Positions 52,326 to 61,144 of a DNA stretch of 64,000 nucleotides are shown here, piece after piece. Source of the DNA: Streptosporangium pseudovulgare (lineage in GTDB: Bacteria > Actinomycetota > Actinomycetes > Streptosporangiales > Streptosporangiaceae); assembly GCF_014648055.1 (NCBI RefSeq), contig NZ_BMQJ01000009.1, positions 248,342 through 312,341 on the forward strand, in the 5' to 3' direction. The notes beneath the pieces are model-generated. The model was given only the letters and a program-made list of their open reading frames with translations. It was not told where the DNA came from and did no database searches. Position numbers and translations under genes: made by a program. The first letter of the stretch is position 1. The number at the start of each line of letters is the position of its first letter.

Positions 52326-53108
52326 TCAGCCGACGGCCGGGACGGGCGGGAGGGGGAGCACGCCCAGCCCGGCGCCGGTGAACCCGTTGCGCTTCGGATC
52401 GTTGGTGATCTTGAGGCTGGACTCGCAGGTCAGGTCCACGGACTCCCAGACCAGCTCGTCGTTCCGCTCGACCAGCTCGTGGAGCTGGACGTGCATCGTG
52501 TACGGGTAGACCCCGGGCCGGCTCGTGTCCACGGTCGCGGCCCAGTACCAGCCGTCGTAGATCATGTCGGGCGACCCGTACTGGGCCGGGTACATGATCT
52601 TCTCGGTGACGGCCGGTCCTGTGATGTCGGTGATCACCGGGGCCGGGTAGTTGTACGCGCCGGAGTCACTCGTGGTCCTGCCGGTGACGTCCAGCAGCTT
52701 GGAATGGGTGAGGCCGCGCCCGCCGCCCGATTTGTGGGCGCGCTTGCCGACCCTCCGCTGCAGCCGCTTGATGTCGGCGTCGCTCACGCCGCCCTCGCCG
52801 TCGAGCGCGGCCAGTTCCCTCAGCGTGCGCCGGTCGTCGGCGCGTTCCTGCTCGGCCAGGTAGTTGCGCGGCACCGTCGGGGGGATCGCCCCCAGCGCCG
52901 CGGGCAGCCAGTTCAGCACCTGCTCCGTCGCCTGCGACCCGTCGAGGAAATGGGTGCCCGGCACGATCGTCACCAGTTGCTCGGTGCCCACCCCGACCGA
53001 GCCGAGGAACTTCATGTTGTCGAACCAGTACGTGTTGCCGTCGAGCGACCGCGTCCGGAGCGCGTTCTCGACGTCGAAGAGCACGATGATCCCGTGTTGC
53101 TGTGCCAT
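52326..53108 (-). CDS. PixA/AidA-family protein with ~90-residue helical insertion (copy 2)
   Basis: 260 residues; GAAAGGCGG before the ATG. The family N-terminus is intact (GIIVLFDVENALRTRSLDGN, TYWFDNMKFLGSVGVGTEQL), and so is the C-terminal part (GVYPYTMHVQLHELVERNDE). Between them residues about 78-150 form an insertion with a charged, probably coiled-coil segment (LAEQERADDRRTLRELAALD, VSDADIKRLQRRVGKRAHKS) not found in the other copies. It may mediate packing or partner binding. Confidence 0.82.
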   Translation of the reverse strand: MAQQHGIIVLFDVENALRTRSLDGNTYWFDNMKFLGSVGVGTEQLVTIVPGTHFLDGSQATEQVLNWLPAALGAIPPTVPRNYLAEQERADDRRTLRELAALDGEGGVSDADIKRLQRRVGKRAHKSGGGRGLTHSKLLDVTGRTTSDSGAYNYPAPVITDITGPAVTEKIMYPAQYGSPDMIYDGWYWAATVDTSRPGVYPYTMHVQLHELVERNDELVWESVDLTCESSLKITNDPKRNGFTGAGLGVLPLPPVPAVG

Positions 53109-53133
53109 GAGACCGCCTTTCGCAGAACGTGGC

Positions 53134-53634
53134 TCACACGCGCAGCAGCGCGGGCGAGTCGATGTACAGCACGCTGTTGGGTCCTTCGTGGAGCTTGAGG
53201 GAGAGCCGGTACCGGTACGGGACACCGGGCGTCATGTCGTAGGGCACGATGCCCTCCCACACCAGCAGGTCGTGGTTCTCGTGCCCGTCGGAACCCATGG
53301 CGTCGGCCCCCGTCCCGGGCACGGCACCGGGTGCCGGGAAGGCGGGGGGCTCCACCGGGTGCGGCGGCACGGTCTGGTCGGCCGGGGGCGGGACGGTCGC
53401 GCCGGACAGGAACTCGATGGCGTGGATCTCGACCGGAGTCTGCACGTCCACGTGGATGGGCGTCCACTGGATGACCTGTCCCGGGGCCACCGCCGTGATG
53501 AGGTCGGGGGTCCCCTGGTGCTCGCTTCCCGCCGAACTGTCGTCGACCAGCGAGAGATTGCCGTTGTGCAGCGTCCGGTCGGACAACGCCCCGACCGCGT
53601 CGACCATTACGACGATGCTGATCCTGTGTTTCAT
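53134..53634 (-). CDS. PixA/AidA-family protein (copy 1)
   Basis: 166 residues. ISIVVMVDAVGALSDRTLHN, GNLSLVDDSSAGSEHQGTPD and LITAVAPGQVIQWTPIHVDV are the family core; VPYRYRLSLKLHEGPNSVLY is the closing strand pair. A Pro-rich loop (about 82-112) replaces the charged insertions of the other copies. 48 bp after the ligase gene, 25 bp before copy 2. Confidence 0.82.
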   Translation of the reverse strand: MKHRISIVVMVDAVGALSDRTLHNGNLSLVDDSSAGSEHQGTPDLITAVAPGQVIQWTPIHVDVQTPVEIHAIEFLSGATVPPPADQTVPPHPVEPPAFPAPGAVPGTGADAMGSDGHENHDLLVWEGIVPYDMTPGVPYRYRLSLKLHEGPNSVLYIDSPALLRV

Positions 53635-53682
53635 CGTTCCTCCCTTGTCGGGTGTCGTTCGGGCGTACGGGCCACCACGCGC

Positions 53683-55224
53683 TCAGCCCCGATCCCTGAC
53701 CAGCGGCGTCTTGCCGACGGTGGTCCGCTCGATCTGCGGTGAGGATCGCGGCACGAACACCAGCCGGAACCCGTATCCGGTCTGCTCGATGGCCGCCGCG
53801 TTGGCCTCCCGGTCGTTGAAGAGCGACAGGGAGCTCGGCAGCGCGTGGATGAACAGATTCCGCGTCCCGCTCGGGCCGAGGGCGTGCTCGACGACCGCGG
53901 CCGTGCCCTCGGCGTCGTCCACCGCCGCGAGCAGGGTGAGGGTCCGGTCCTCACGGTGGTTGTGGAACTGGACCTCGTGCGCGACCAGGTCCAGGTCGAC
54001 GCCGGTCGTCGAGCGCAACCGCCCGCGCAGGGCCGCGTAGGCCAGCGTCGCCGAGTACTGGCTGTCGTTGATGTGCAGCACGTCGGCGGTGCGCCCGGCG
54101 AACTCGAACCGCTCGGTGCGCAACCCGGGCCCGTTCAGTGCGGGGCGGCGGATCATCCGATCGCCGAGCTTGAGCCGGAGCAGCGGCGTCTCGTCGGCGT
54201 GCAGCCGGGTGACGACCAGCTCGCCCTCCTCGCCTTCGGCGACGGCACGGCCGTGCTCGTCCACGATCTCCACCAGGTGCAGCCCCGGCACGGCGGAGAG
54301 CGCCGGCGAGGTGTGGTCGAGCTGGAGCCCGACGCACTCGGCCTGGGTCGCGGCGAAGTAGCTGAGGATCGACACATTCGGGAAGAAGGCCTGCAGCTCG
54401 TCGCGCTTGCGCTGCGGCAGGGAGCCGCTGCCGTACATGGCGACCCGGAAACTCGCCCTGGCCTGCGGGGACAGGCCCGCGCCCAGTTCGGGCAGGAGCG
54501 CGATGCCGGCGGTGATGCCCATCAGCGCCTTGTGGCCCGGGTAGGAGAACATGTGCTCCAGCACCGGCGCGCTCACCGGTCCCGCGCCGATGTAGTTGAC
54601 CCCCGGGACGTGGGACAGGACGCCGCCGACCATGGTCCCGCTGCTCCACATCTGGTAGTCGGCCAAGGTGGTGAACAGCCAGCGCGGCGCGGGGCCGCGC
54701 AGGTAGCGGCCGAGCTGGTAGGCGCCCATGAACGCCCCGGCGATGCGGTAGGTGTCGCGCAGCTCCCGCAGGGAGTACACGATCTCCAGGGGCATGCCGT
54801 CACCGGTGCCGCCGCTGGCCACCACCTCGAATCCGCCGCGGTCGAGCGGCACGACCATCCCGGCCCGGGCGCCCATGAACATGTCCCGCTGCACGGTCTT
54901 GTCCGAGAGGGGGATCCGCTCCCACTCGGACATGTCGGCGGGGGCGCTGCGGATCCCGAAGTAGTGCAGCCGCTCGCGCCACAGCGGGTTGAGCAGGGCG
55001 ACGCCGACGAGCTGCTGAAGCCGGCGGAACACCAGCGCGTTCTGGAGGTCGAGCGGGGACTCGCAGTACGGGGTTCCGGTGAGCCGCCCGCACTCCTCCA
55101 GCTTCTCCGCGAACGACGGCAGCCGGATGACGTCGTCCGCCGAGCGGGGCCGCAGCTCCTCCTCGGGGATCAGTCGTGCCGCCAGCTCCGCCGGGGCGGT
55201 GACGTCCGAACTCGTCATGGTCAT
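53683..55224 (-). CDS. PaaK-like adenylate-forming (ANL) enzyme
   Basis: 513 residues. The P-loop-like motif is VASGGTGDGMPLEI (usual SSGTTG), followed by YFAATQAECVGLQ (A5-like E) and LRLKLGDRMIRR (A7-like D). Overall it follows phenylacetate-CoA ligase/capsular CapK-type enzymes that activate a carboxylate as AMP ester. No carrier protein or condensing enzyme is nearby, so CoA or an amine is the likely acceptor. The ATG overlaps the decarboxylase stop (ATGA), so both act in one pathway. Confidence 0.8.
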   Translation of the reverse strand: MTMTSSDVTAPAELAARLIPEEELRPRSADDVIRLPSFAEKLEECGRLTGTPYCESPLDLQNALVFRRLQQLVGVALLNPLWRERLHYFGIRSAPADMSEWERIPLSDKTVQRDMFMGARAGMVVPLDRGGFEVVASGGTGDGMPLEIVYSLRELRDTYRIAGAFMGAYQLGRYLRGPAPRWLFTTLADYQMWSSGTMVGGVLSHVPGVNYIGAGPVSAPVLEHMFSYPGHKALMGITAGIALLPELGAGLSPQARASFRVAMYGSGSLPQRKRDELQAFFPNVSILSYFAATQAECVGLQLDHTSPALSAVPGLHLVEIVDEHGRAVAEGEEGELVVTRLHADETPLLRLKLGDRMIRRPALNGPGLRTERFEFAGRTADVLHINDSQYSATLAYAALRGRLRSTTGVDLDLVAHEVQFHNHREDRTLTLLAAVDDAEGTAAVVEHALGPSGTRNLFIHALPSSLSLFNDREANAAAIEQTGYGFRLVFVPRSSPQIERTTVGKTPLVRDRG

Positions 55225-56795
55225 GAATGGCTCCCGTTCCGTTGGCCGGGCCGGGCCGCGGCGCTCCCGCGCAACACCCGTTGCCCGATGTCCCTGATCT
55301 CGGCGATGAGCATGGCCAGGTGGTCGGCGTCGATCAGGTGGTTCATCACCACCACGCGCAGCGCCGCCACCCCGTCGATGTCGACCTTGGAGATGAAGAA
55401 GCGTCCGCCGCCCCGGATCCGGTTGCGGATCTCCATCTGCAGCCGGTGTACGGTCGCCGGTTCCAAGCCGTCCGGCCGGTACCGGAAGCACAGGATGTTG
55501 GACTCCGGCTCGTGCGCCACCGCGAAGTCCGGCTCGGCGGCGAGCATCCGGTACGCCTGCCGGGTCACCGCGCACAGCCGGTCGATCTTCTGTGCGAACA
55601 GCGCCGGGCCGTAGACCGACCAGACCGTCCAGAGCGGCATGATCATCGGGCGTTTCGTGCACTCGAAGTTCTTCTCCGCGCTGTCGTAGGCGCTGTAGAC
55701 GTCCGGTTCCTCGTCGAAGACGTAACTGGCGCGCTGCCGGAACGCACCGCGCGCCGCCGTGCCGTCGCGGTAGAAGAGCAGCGTGCACGGCGCCGGCATG
55801 AAGAGCATCTTGTGGGCGTCCCAGGTCAGCGAGTCAGCCTGCTCGATGCCGCGCAGCCTGTCCCGGTGCCGGTCCGACAGCAGCAGGCTCGCCCCGTGCG
55901 CCCCGTCCACATGGAGCCAGAGCCCGTACCGGCGTGCCACGGCCGCGAGCTCCTCCAGCGGGTCGAAGGCACCCATCGACGTGGTCCCGGCCGAGGCCAC
56001 CAGGCAGAACGGTCGCAGACCGCGCCGGTGCGCCTCGTCCAGCACCGGGCCGGCCGTATCGGGGCGGATCCGCCCGACCCGGTCGACCGGGAGCCGGACG
56101 ATCTGCCGTTCCCCGATGCCGAGCACCCCGGCCGCCCGGGTCACGCTGTAGTGGGCCTCCTCGCTGATCGCGATGGCCGGGGAACCCGGCACACCGCCGG
56201 CGCCACGCGTCCAGATCTGCGGGAAGGCGCGGTTGCGGGCGGCCAGCAGCGCGGTCAGGTTGGCCAGGGAGCCCCCCGAGGTCGTCACCATGGCGAACCG
56301 GTCGCGGTCCCAGCCGATGAACCGGTTGAGCTCCTCGGCCATGAGCCGCTCGGCGACGTTGGGGAGTTGCCCGGCCTCATAGAAGGAGGAGGGCTGGTTG
56401 ACCACCGAGCCGACCAGGTCGATGAGGCCGGCCAGCGGCACCACGCCGGAGAACTGCCGTCCCATGTAGCCGGGTGAGTAGACCGGGATGCCGGTCCCCG
56501 TGTACAGGTCGACGATCTGGTTCACCCGGTCGGCGTCGAAGTCGGCGATGCGCTGCCGTTCCGGGGTCATCAGCGCCCGCGCGGCCTTCAGCAGCACCGC
56601 CGGATCGAGAAGGTCGAGGCCCCGGACCGACCGGTCGCCCAGATACGTCGTCAGGCGGCTGACGATGCCAACGGCGCCGTCGTGGAAACGTCCGGGGTCG
56701 AAGGCCGCGGTGAGACCCGGCGTGGGTGATCGGAAGCCTTCGCCGGTCGTCGGCTCCGGCAGGGAACTCTGGCCATCGGAAAGAGAACTCGTCAC
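55221..56795 (-). CDS. Group II PLP-dependent amino-acid decarboxylase
   Basis: 524 residues from GTG 56795 (GGAG 8 nt upstream; longer in-frame starts exist). The PLP lysine is K329 in SLTWDAHKMLF, the ring-stacking histidine H215 in EEAHYS and the PLP-pairing D297 in HVDGAHG; TTSGGSLANLTALLAARN is also diagnostic. Family members decarboxylate glutamate, aromatic amino acids, 2,4-diaminobutyrate or aspartate. Which one acts here cannot be told. First gene of the six-gene operon; the amine or its precursor could be joined to the acid activated by the overlapping ANL enzyme. Confidence 0.88.
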   Translation of the reverse strand: MTSSLSDGQSSLPEPTTGEGFRSPTPGLTAAFDPGRFHDGAVGIVSRLTTYLGDRSVRGLDLLDPAVLLKAARALMTPERQRIADFDADRVNQIVDLYTGTGIPVYSPGYMGRQFSGVVPLAGLIDLVGSVVNQPSSFYEAGQLPNVAERLMAEELNRFIGWDRDRFAMVTTSGGSLANLTALLAARNRAFPQIWTRGAGGVPGSPAIAISEEAHYSVTRAAGVLGIGERQIVRLPVDRVGRIRPDTAGPVLDEAHRRGLRPFCLVASAGTTSMGAFDPLEELAAVARRYGLWLHVDGAHGASLLLSDRHRDRLRGIEQADSLTWDAHKMLFMPAPCTLLFYRDGTAARGAFRQRASYVFDEEPDVYSAYDSAEKNFECTKRPMIMPLWTVWSVYGPALFAQKIDRLCAVTRQAYRMLAAEPDFAVAHEPESNILCFRYRPDGLEPATVHRLQMEIRNRIRGGGRFFISKVDIDGVAALRVVVMNHLIDADHLAMLIAEIRDIGQRVLRGSAAARPGQRNGSHS

Positions 56796-57624
56796 GGAGG
56801 ATACTCCAAATGGTCCGGAGTCGAGAACGCCCACATGGTCGCGCCCGGAGGAGAATTCACACATGGCGAACCGGACTCCCAGCCGATCAAATGAAGGTTC
56901 TCGCGAGTGAATGCGTGATCTGCGGTGATGCGTCGAGCGGAGAAGAGAGAATCGACACTCCGGGAAACGGGACGGAATTCGTACCGCCACCGGGCCGTCG
57001 CGGCTTTTGGAACGATCCAATTTCGAGAGGCGACGTCGATCGGCGACAGCGGGGGGCGGCGTGAGAGGGCGCCTTTGCCCCTGCTCACGCCCTGTTCAAG
57101 CGGTTCGTATCAGCCCGGCGACGACATAGCCGACGATCATGACTTGGGGAGGGCCCGTCGTGGACGAATCACGATCGATTCAGCCTGAATTCCGTCCGAC
57201 GTATACGTTGGAACACCCGTCATGCAGTTGACCTAATCATTGATGACAGGAGTGGCGCAAGACCCCGGGCACAGGTGGAGTGACAGATTCCGGCCACAGT
57301 TACGCATGACACGTGAGACAGGGAGATGTTCGCTGGATATCAGTCGCCGCAGGCCCTATGAGTTTTTCTCGTGAACCCGGGCCAAGCTCGGCGTTCGAGG
57401 CCGCGGCCCCGGCGGAAGACCCCGCTTACAGCGCATTCCCATTACATATGCCCATATTCGGTGAAATGCGATAGAAGCTTAGATGTGTCGATCTTTCACG
57501 GACGTAAGCGCCAAAGCAGGATTTATGCCATTTCCGGATGGCTCCAGACCCGCTGAGGCTCCGGACGGCGGCACTCTCGGACCGGCCGCCCCGGACCGGC
57601 GAGCGGTCATCGGTGACGCCGGGC
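56796..57624 (-). promoter_or_regulatory. Long AT-richer leader/promoter region of the PixA operon
   Basis: Over 0.8 kb without a supportable gene; from about 56800 to 57530 it is visibly less GC-rich than its surroundings. The palindrome ACGTATACGT (57199-57208), extended as CC-g-ACGTATACGT-t-GG, and ATCA-T-TGAT (57236-57244) are candidate operators. Short open frames here have no RBS or codon bias. Confidence 0.5.
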
Positions 57625-57702
57625 TCACCGGACCGGCGGAGGGCGGCCCTTCGGTCCGAGGATGCCGAAGATCTCGCCCCCTTCGCGCGGCACTCCCGCC
57701 GG
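57625..57702 (-). pseudogene. Relic of an ABC ATPase Walker A region
   Basis: Minus-strand codons read PAGVPREGGEIFGILGPKG, then RPPPVR and a stop. EGEIFGILGPNGAGK is the start of ABC-2 type ATPases, so this is probably a fragment with a decayed Walker A. It lies 99 bp after the ABC permease gene. Confidence 0.35.
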
Positions 57703-57800
57703 GCGGCCCCGGTATCGGCGTACCGGCACTGGTCAGCGCATCTCCTCCGCTACCTGACGTTACGTTCCACCCATATCGCACGACCAGGTGGGATGCCGGA

Positions 57801-59423
57801 TCACCTCACGGCGTGCCGTGCCGTACGGACCGCCAGGGCGGCGCACACCAGGAGCAGGGCGAGGCCGCCCACGGCGAGCGGCGACGGCCCGGCTGGAAGC
57901 CCTCCCGACTTGACCACGCCCATGTAGTCCAGCGCCGCGACGCCGTTGACGGCCAGGTACCACAGGCCGAGGTAGACGACCTGGAAGATCCGGTGGGTAC
58001 GGCAGGCCACGCCGAGCGCCAGCGCGAGCGCGGGAACCAGGAGCGCGCCCCCCACCCAGGAACCCACCCCGGCCCAGTCGGCCGTGGCCGCCATCCGCAC
58101 CGCGGGCGCGATCCCGGTCACGACGGTGAGCGCCACCCCGGCCGCCCACTCCGCCAGAAGCCCGCGCCGCATCGTCGGGTAGGCGCCGAGCAGCCCCTCC
58201 AGGCCGTGTTCGACTCGTTGGGTGCCCAGGCGGGACCAGACCAGCACCGGCCATATCCAGGCGAGAGGAAGCAGCGTCGTGGGCTCCGGAGTGGCGAAAC
58301 CGGCCACGGTCACGGCTGCGGCCACGAGCCACCACCACGGTGAGACGCCCCGGACGAGGACGCGGAGCTCGCCCGCGAGGAGCCGCCAGAAGACCGCGCC
58401 ACGTACCGGCGCCGTCATCGTCACCGGGAACCCGGGACGGCCGACGGGTTCCATGCCGGGCTCTCCCCGGACATCGCGCGGGAGGTCTCCGAGGATCTCG
58501 TCCTGAGCCTTCTTTCGGACCTTGCCCGGCTTGGACGGCACGGCGGCGGGTCCGCTGCCGGGACCGCGCGCGGGATCGAACCTGCCGAACCAGAGCGCGG
58601 GCAGCAGCGCCACGGCGATCCCCACCGCGAGCAGGACCAGCCGACCGCCCAGGAAAGCCGTGTCGGGGGTGAAGCCGTCCCAGCGGAAGCTGCGCAACGG
58701 CTCGGTCACGGACGTCAGGCCGAGGCTGAACTCCCGGCCGCTGACGTCGATCCCCTGCTCGACCAGCGCGGCGCGCATCGACTCGGCCGCCTGGCGCACC
58801 CCGATGCCCCCGAGAGGAGCGTTCCGCGACTGTCCTCCCAGCAGGAGGACCATCGAGACGACGAACCAGACGACGTTCCCCACGCCGCCCCGCAGCAGTG
58901 GAACGGTCTCGAACAGCACCGCCGCCGCGGCCGTCAGCACCAGCGGGGGCAGCGTGATCAGCGCGAAGGGAAACAGCAGCGCGATCGGATCGAGCGCGCC
59001 GGACTCGCCCCGCGCGAACTGCATCAGCGGCGCCGTCACCGCGAGCACGCCCGCCATCGAGGCGAGCACCAGGAAGTTGCTGAGGAACTTACCGATCAGG
59101 TATGTCGACGTGCGGAGCGGCGAGGCGGCGAGGATGTGCCCCACACGGGTGCGCTCGTCGCGGATGATCGCGTCGCGTACGACATAGAACCCGCCCATCG
59201 TGAGCCACAACGCGCCGGCGAGGGCGGTGACCGTTCCGATCCATGCGCTGGTGTAGACGCCTCGGTAGCCCCCGACATCCATGATCACCCAGTGGGAGCC
59301 CGCATCCGGTACGGCCAGGCAGGCGAGGCCGACCGCCGCCAGCAGGGTCAGCGCGTACGCGGGACGTCGTACCCGCTCCCGGAAGTCGGCGACGGCGAGC
59401 GCGATCGGCGCCCGGGCGGTCAC
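57801..59423 (-). CDS. ABC-2 type transporter permease (two-bundle)
   Basis: 540 residues from GTG 59423, overlapping the ATPase stop (GTGA). Two hydrophobic bundles (residues 18-260 and 355-535) are separated by a charged linker (KPGKVRKKAQDEILGDLPRD). The first contains the sequence WLTMGGFYVVRDAIIRDERT and LIGKFLSNFLVLASMAGVL, typical of ABC-2 exporters for peptides or lipids. Cargo unknown. Confidence 0.88.
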   Translation of the reverse strand: MTARAPIALAVADFRERVRRPAYALTLLAAVGLACLAVPDAGSHWVIMDVGGYRGVYTSAWIGTVTALAGALWLTMGGFYVVRDAIIRDERTRVGHILAASPLRTSTYLIGKFLSNFLVLASMAGVLAVTAPLMQFARGESGALDPIALLFPFALITLPPLVLTAAAAVLFETVPLLRGGVGNVVWFVVSMVLLLGGQSRNAPLGGIGVRQAAESMRAALVEQGIDVSGREFSLGLTSVTEPLRSFRWDGFTPDTAFLGGRLVLLAVGIAVALLPALWFGRFDPARGPGSGPAAVPSKPGKVRKKAQDEILGDLPRDVRGEPGMEPVGRPGFPVTMTAPVRGAVFWRLLAGELRVLVRGVSPWWWLVAAAVTVAGFATPEPTTLLPLAWIWPVLVWSRLGTQRVEHGLEGLLGAYPTMRRGLLAEWAAGVALTVVTGIAPAVRMAATADWAGVGSWVGGALLVPALALALGVACRTHRIFQVVYLGLWYLAVNGVAALDYMGVVKSGGLPAGPSPLAVGGLALLLVCAALAVRTARHAVR

Positions 59424-60397
59424 CGGGTCACCGCCCGTTCGCCTGTGCCCCCCGCGGTGCCCGGGGCTCGCGGATCTCGTGCGGCGGGACCGTTGATGAC
59501 GGCGAGATACACGTCCTCCAGGTCGGGCGCCACCCGTACGGCGTCGCCTCCCGGCGGCGCGGGAGACAGGAACCGGAGGCGCGTCCCGCCCGCCGTACGG
59601 ATCATGCGGCTGATCACATACCGCTCCCGCATGGCGACGGCGTCGGACGGCCCGGCGATCGTCTCCCACACCTGGCCGTCCACCTCTCTCAGAAGCTCCT
59701 CCGGGCTGCCGCGCCGCAGCAGCCGTCCCCGGGCCACGATCGCGATGTCGGACGCCACGGACTCGATGTCGGAGACGATGTGCGTCGACAGCAGCACCAC
59801 CCGGTCCGCTGCCAGGTCGCTGAGCATGGTGCGGAACCGTACCCGCTCCTCCGGGTCGAGCCCGGCCGTCGGCTCGTCCACGATCAGCACCCGGGGGTCG
59901 CCCAGCAGGGCCTGGGCGATCCCGACCCGGCGCAACATGCCGCCGGAGTACGCGCCCAGGGGCCGCCGACCGGCCTCGGTGAGGTTGACCAGTTCGAGCA
60001 GTTCGCCGACGCGCGCCCGCGCCGAGCGGGCCGACAACCCCTTGACGGCGGCCAGGTAGGAGAGGAACTCCCCGGCCGTCAGGTGGGGATAGACGCCGAA
60101 GTCCTGCGGCAGATAGCCGAGAGTCGCGCGGAGCGCGTCCGGCCGGGACACGACGTCCGTCCCCTCGAAAAGGACCTTTCCGCGAGTCGGGCGGGTGACC
60201 GTCGCGGCGACCCGCATCAACGACGACTTCCCCGCCCCGTTGGGGCCGAGGAGACCGAGCAGTCCCGGACCGAGACGCATGGAGACGCCGTCCACGGCCC
60301 GTTTACCTCCCTTGTAGACCTTGGAGACATCCACCAGTTCGAGCATCGGTGTTCCCGCCGTCGCCGCGCGCCGTGATGCGCTGTTCACCCGGTTCAT
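59420..60397 (-). CDS. ABC transporter ATPase
   Basis: 325 residues from ATG 60397 (MNRVNSASRR); an internal ATG at LELVDVSKVYKGG is an alternative. Walker A GPNGAGKSS, Q-loop YLPQDFGVYPHLTAGEFL, signature YSGGMLRRVGIAQALLGDPR, Walker B VLIVDEPTAGLDP and H-loop STHIVSD are all complete. Works with the overlapping permease. Its 5' gap holds a 10-bp tandem repeat. Confidence 0.92.
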   Translation of the reverse strand: MNRVNSASRRAATAGTPMLELVDVSKVYKGGKRAVDGVSMRLGPGLLGLLGPNGAGKSSLMRVAATVTRPTRGKVLFEGTDVVSRPDALRATLGYLPQDFGVYPHLTAGEFLSYLAAVKGLSARSARARVGELLELVNLTEAGRRPLGAYSGGMLRRVGIAQALLGDPRVLIVDEPTAGLDPEERVRFRTMLSDLAADRVVLLSTHIVSDIESVASDIAIVARGRLLRRGSPEELLREVDGQVWETIAGPSDAVAMRERYVISRMIRTAGGTRLRFLSPAPPGGDAVRVAPDLEDVYLAVINGPAARDPRAPGTAGGTGERAVTR

Positions 60398-60400
60398 CCC

Positions 60401-60460
60401 GTTTCTTCGGTGTAGTTTGATGTAGTTCGATGTAGTTCGGGATCGTTCGGGGTCATTCCG
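60401..60460 (-). repeat. 10-bp tandem array between lipoprotein and ABC genes
   Basis: Six consecutive decamers (GTTTCTTCGG, TGTAGTTTGA, TGTAGTTCGA, TGTAGTTCGG, GATCGTTCGG, GGTCATTCCG); the middle three are nearly identical. The period equals one helical turn. It fills almost all the 55-bp gap and overlaps the lipoprotein stop. Confidence 0.75.
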
Positions 60461-60878
60461 CGCCGGTGGAGGAGGCGGCGCCCGTGCCGGCTGTGCCGGT
60501 GGAAGGCGTACCGCGCAGGTCCGTCTTGCGGCCGTCGCGCAGGACCTTGACCCCGTGCGGCACCTCGACCCGGAACCGGGCCGAGCAGTCGGCCCACCCG
60601 GAGCATCCGGCCCGCAGCTCGAGCGTCTTCCCGTCCAGAGACCAGCTCGACGTCGGATTGGTGCCCTTGACGTCGAACCAGAGGGTGACCTTGATGTCCT
60701 TCCTGTCCGCCGCGACCAGGTCCGTCGGGGTTTCGTGCGCCCGCACGTCCAGCGTCCTGCCGCTGAACGGGAAGGTCGTTTGGCTAGGTGTCGCGTTCGA
60801 GGCCTCCGCGCAGCCGGTGAGGGCCGCCGCGGCCACGAACGCCACCAGGGCACACGTCATCGTCTTGCGCGTGGTCAT
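60453..60878 (-). CDS. Secreted lipoprotein
   Basis: 141 residues; ATG with GGAGG 5 nt upstream. A lipoprotein signal peptide ends in the lipobox ALTGC (C23). The mature part is beta-rich (TLDVRAHETPTDLVAADRKD, VTLWFDVKGTNPTSSWSLDG) with two cysteines (RAGCSGWADCSA) that could pair. Function unknown. It is first in a unit with the ABC exporter and downstream of a two-component system, possibly an envelope-stress target. Confidence 0.82.
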   Translation of the reverse strand: MTTRKTMTCALVAFVAAAALTGCAEASNATPSQTTFPFSGRTLDVRAHETPTDLVAADRKDIKVTLWFDVKGTNPTSSWSLDGKTLELRAGCSGWADCSARFRVEVPHGVKVLRDGRKTDLRGTPSTGTAGTGAASSTGAE

Positions 60879-61144
60879 CAGATCCTCCGATGCGTGGGGA
60901 TTGGACATCCCGGGCAGGATCCAGCCTCTCGGGGCTCGGTGACATCTGCCGTTCGGCAGATATCCGGCGCCTTCCTCGCACCCGTGCCACTGAAGGCGCG
61001 GCACGCGTTTCGGCGGCCAGGCGCGCGTACGGCGGCGATCAACTCGTCGGCGAACCGGGCGACCACGGAAAACGGCGACGTCGAAAGCGTCGTGCGCGTG
61101 TGCGGATCACACGGGTGCCGGGGTCTTCCGCGCGCGAAGGAGAG

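Noticed and set aside
51265-56795. Prophage or phage-tail particle operon
   Set aside because: No tail, baseplate or capsid motifs; the proteins fit PixA/AidA, decarboxylase and ANL families.
56925-57188. Small plus-strand ORF in the PixA operon leader
   Set aside because: No ribosome-binding site, no codon bias and no recognisable protein pattern.
57371-57556. 61-codon ORF after 57371
   Set aside because: Lacks RBS and looks like random translation of AT-richer DNA.
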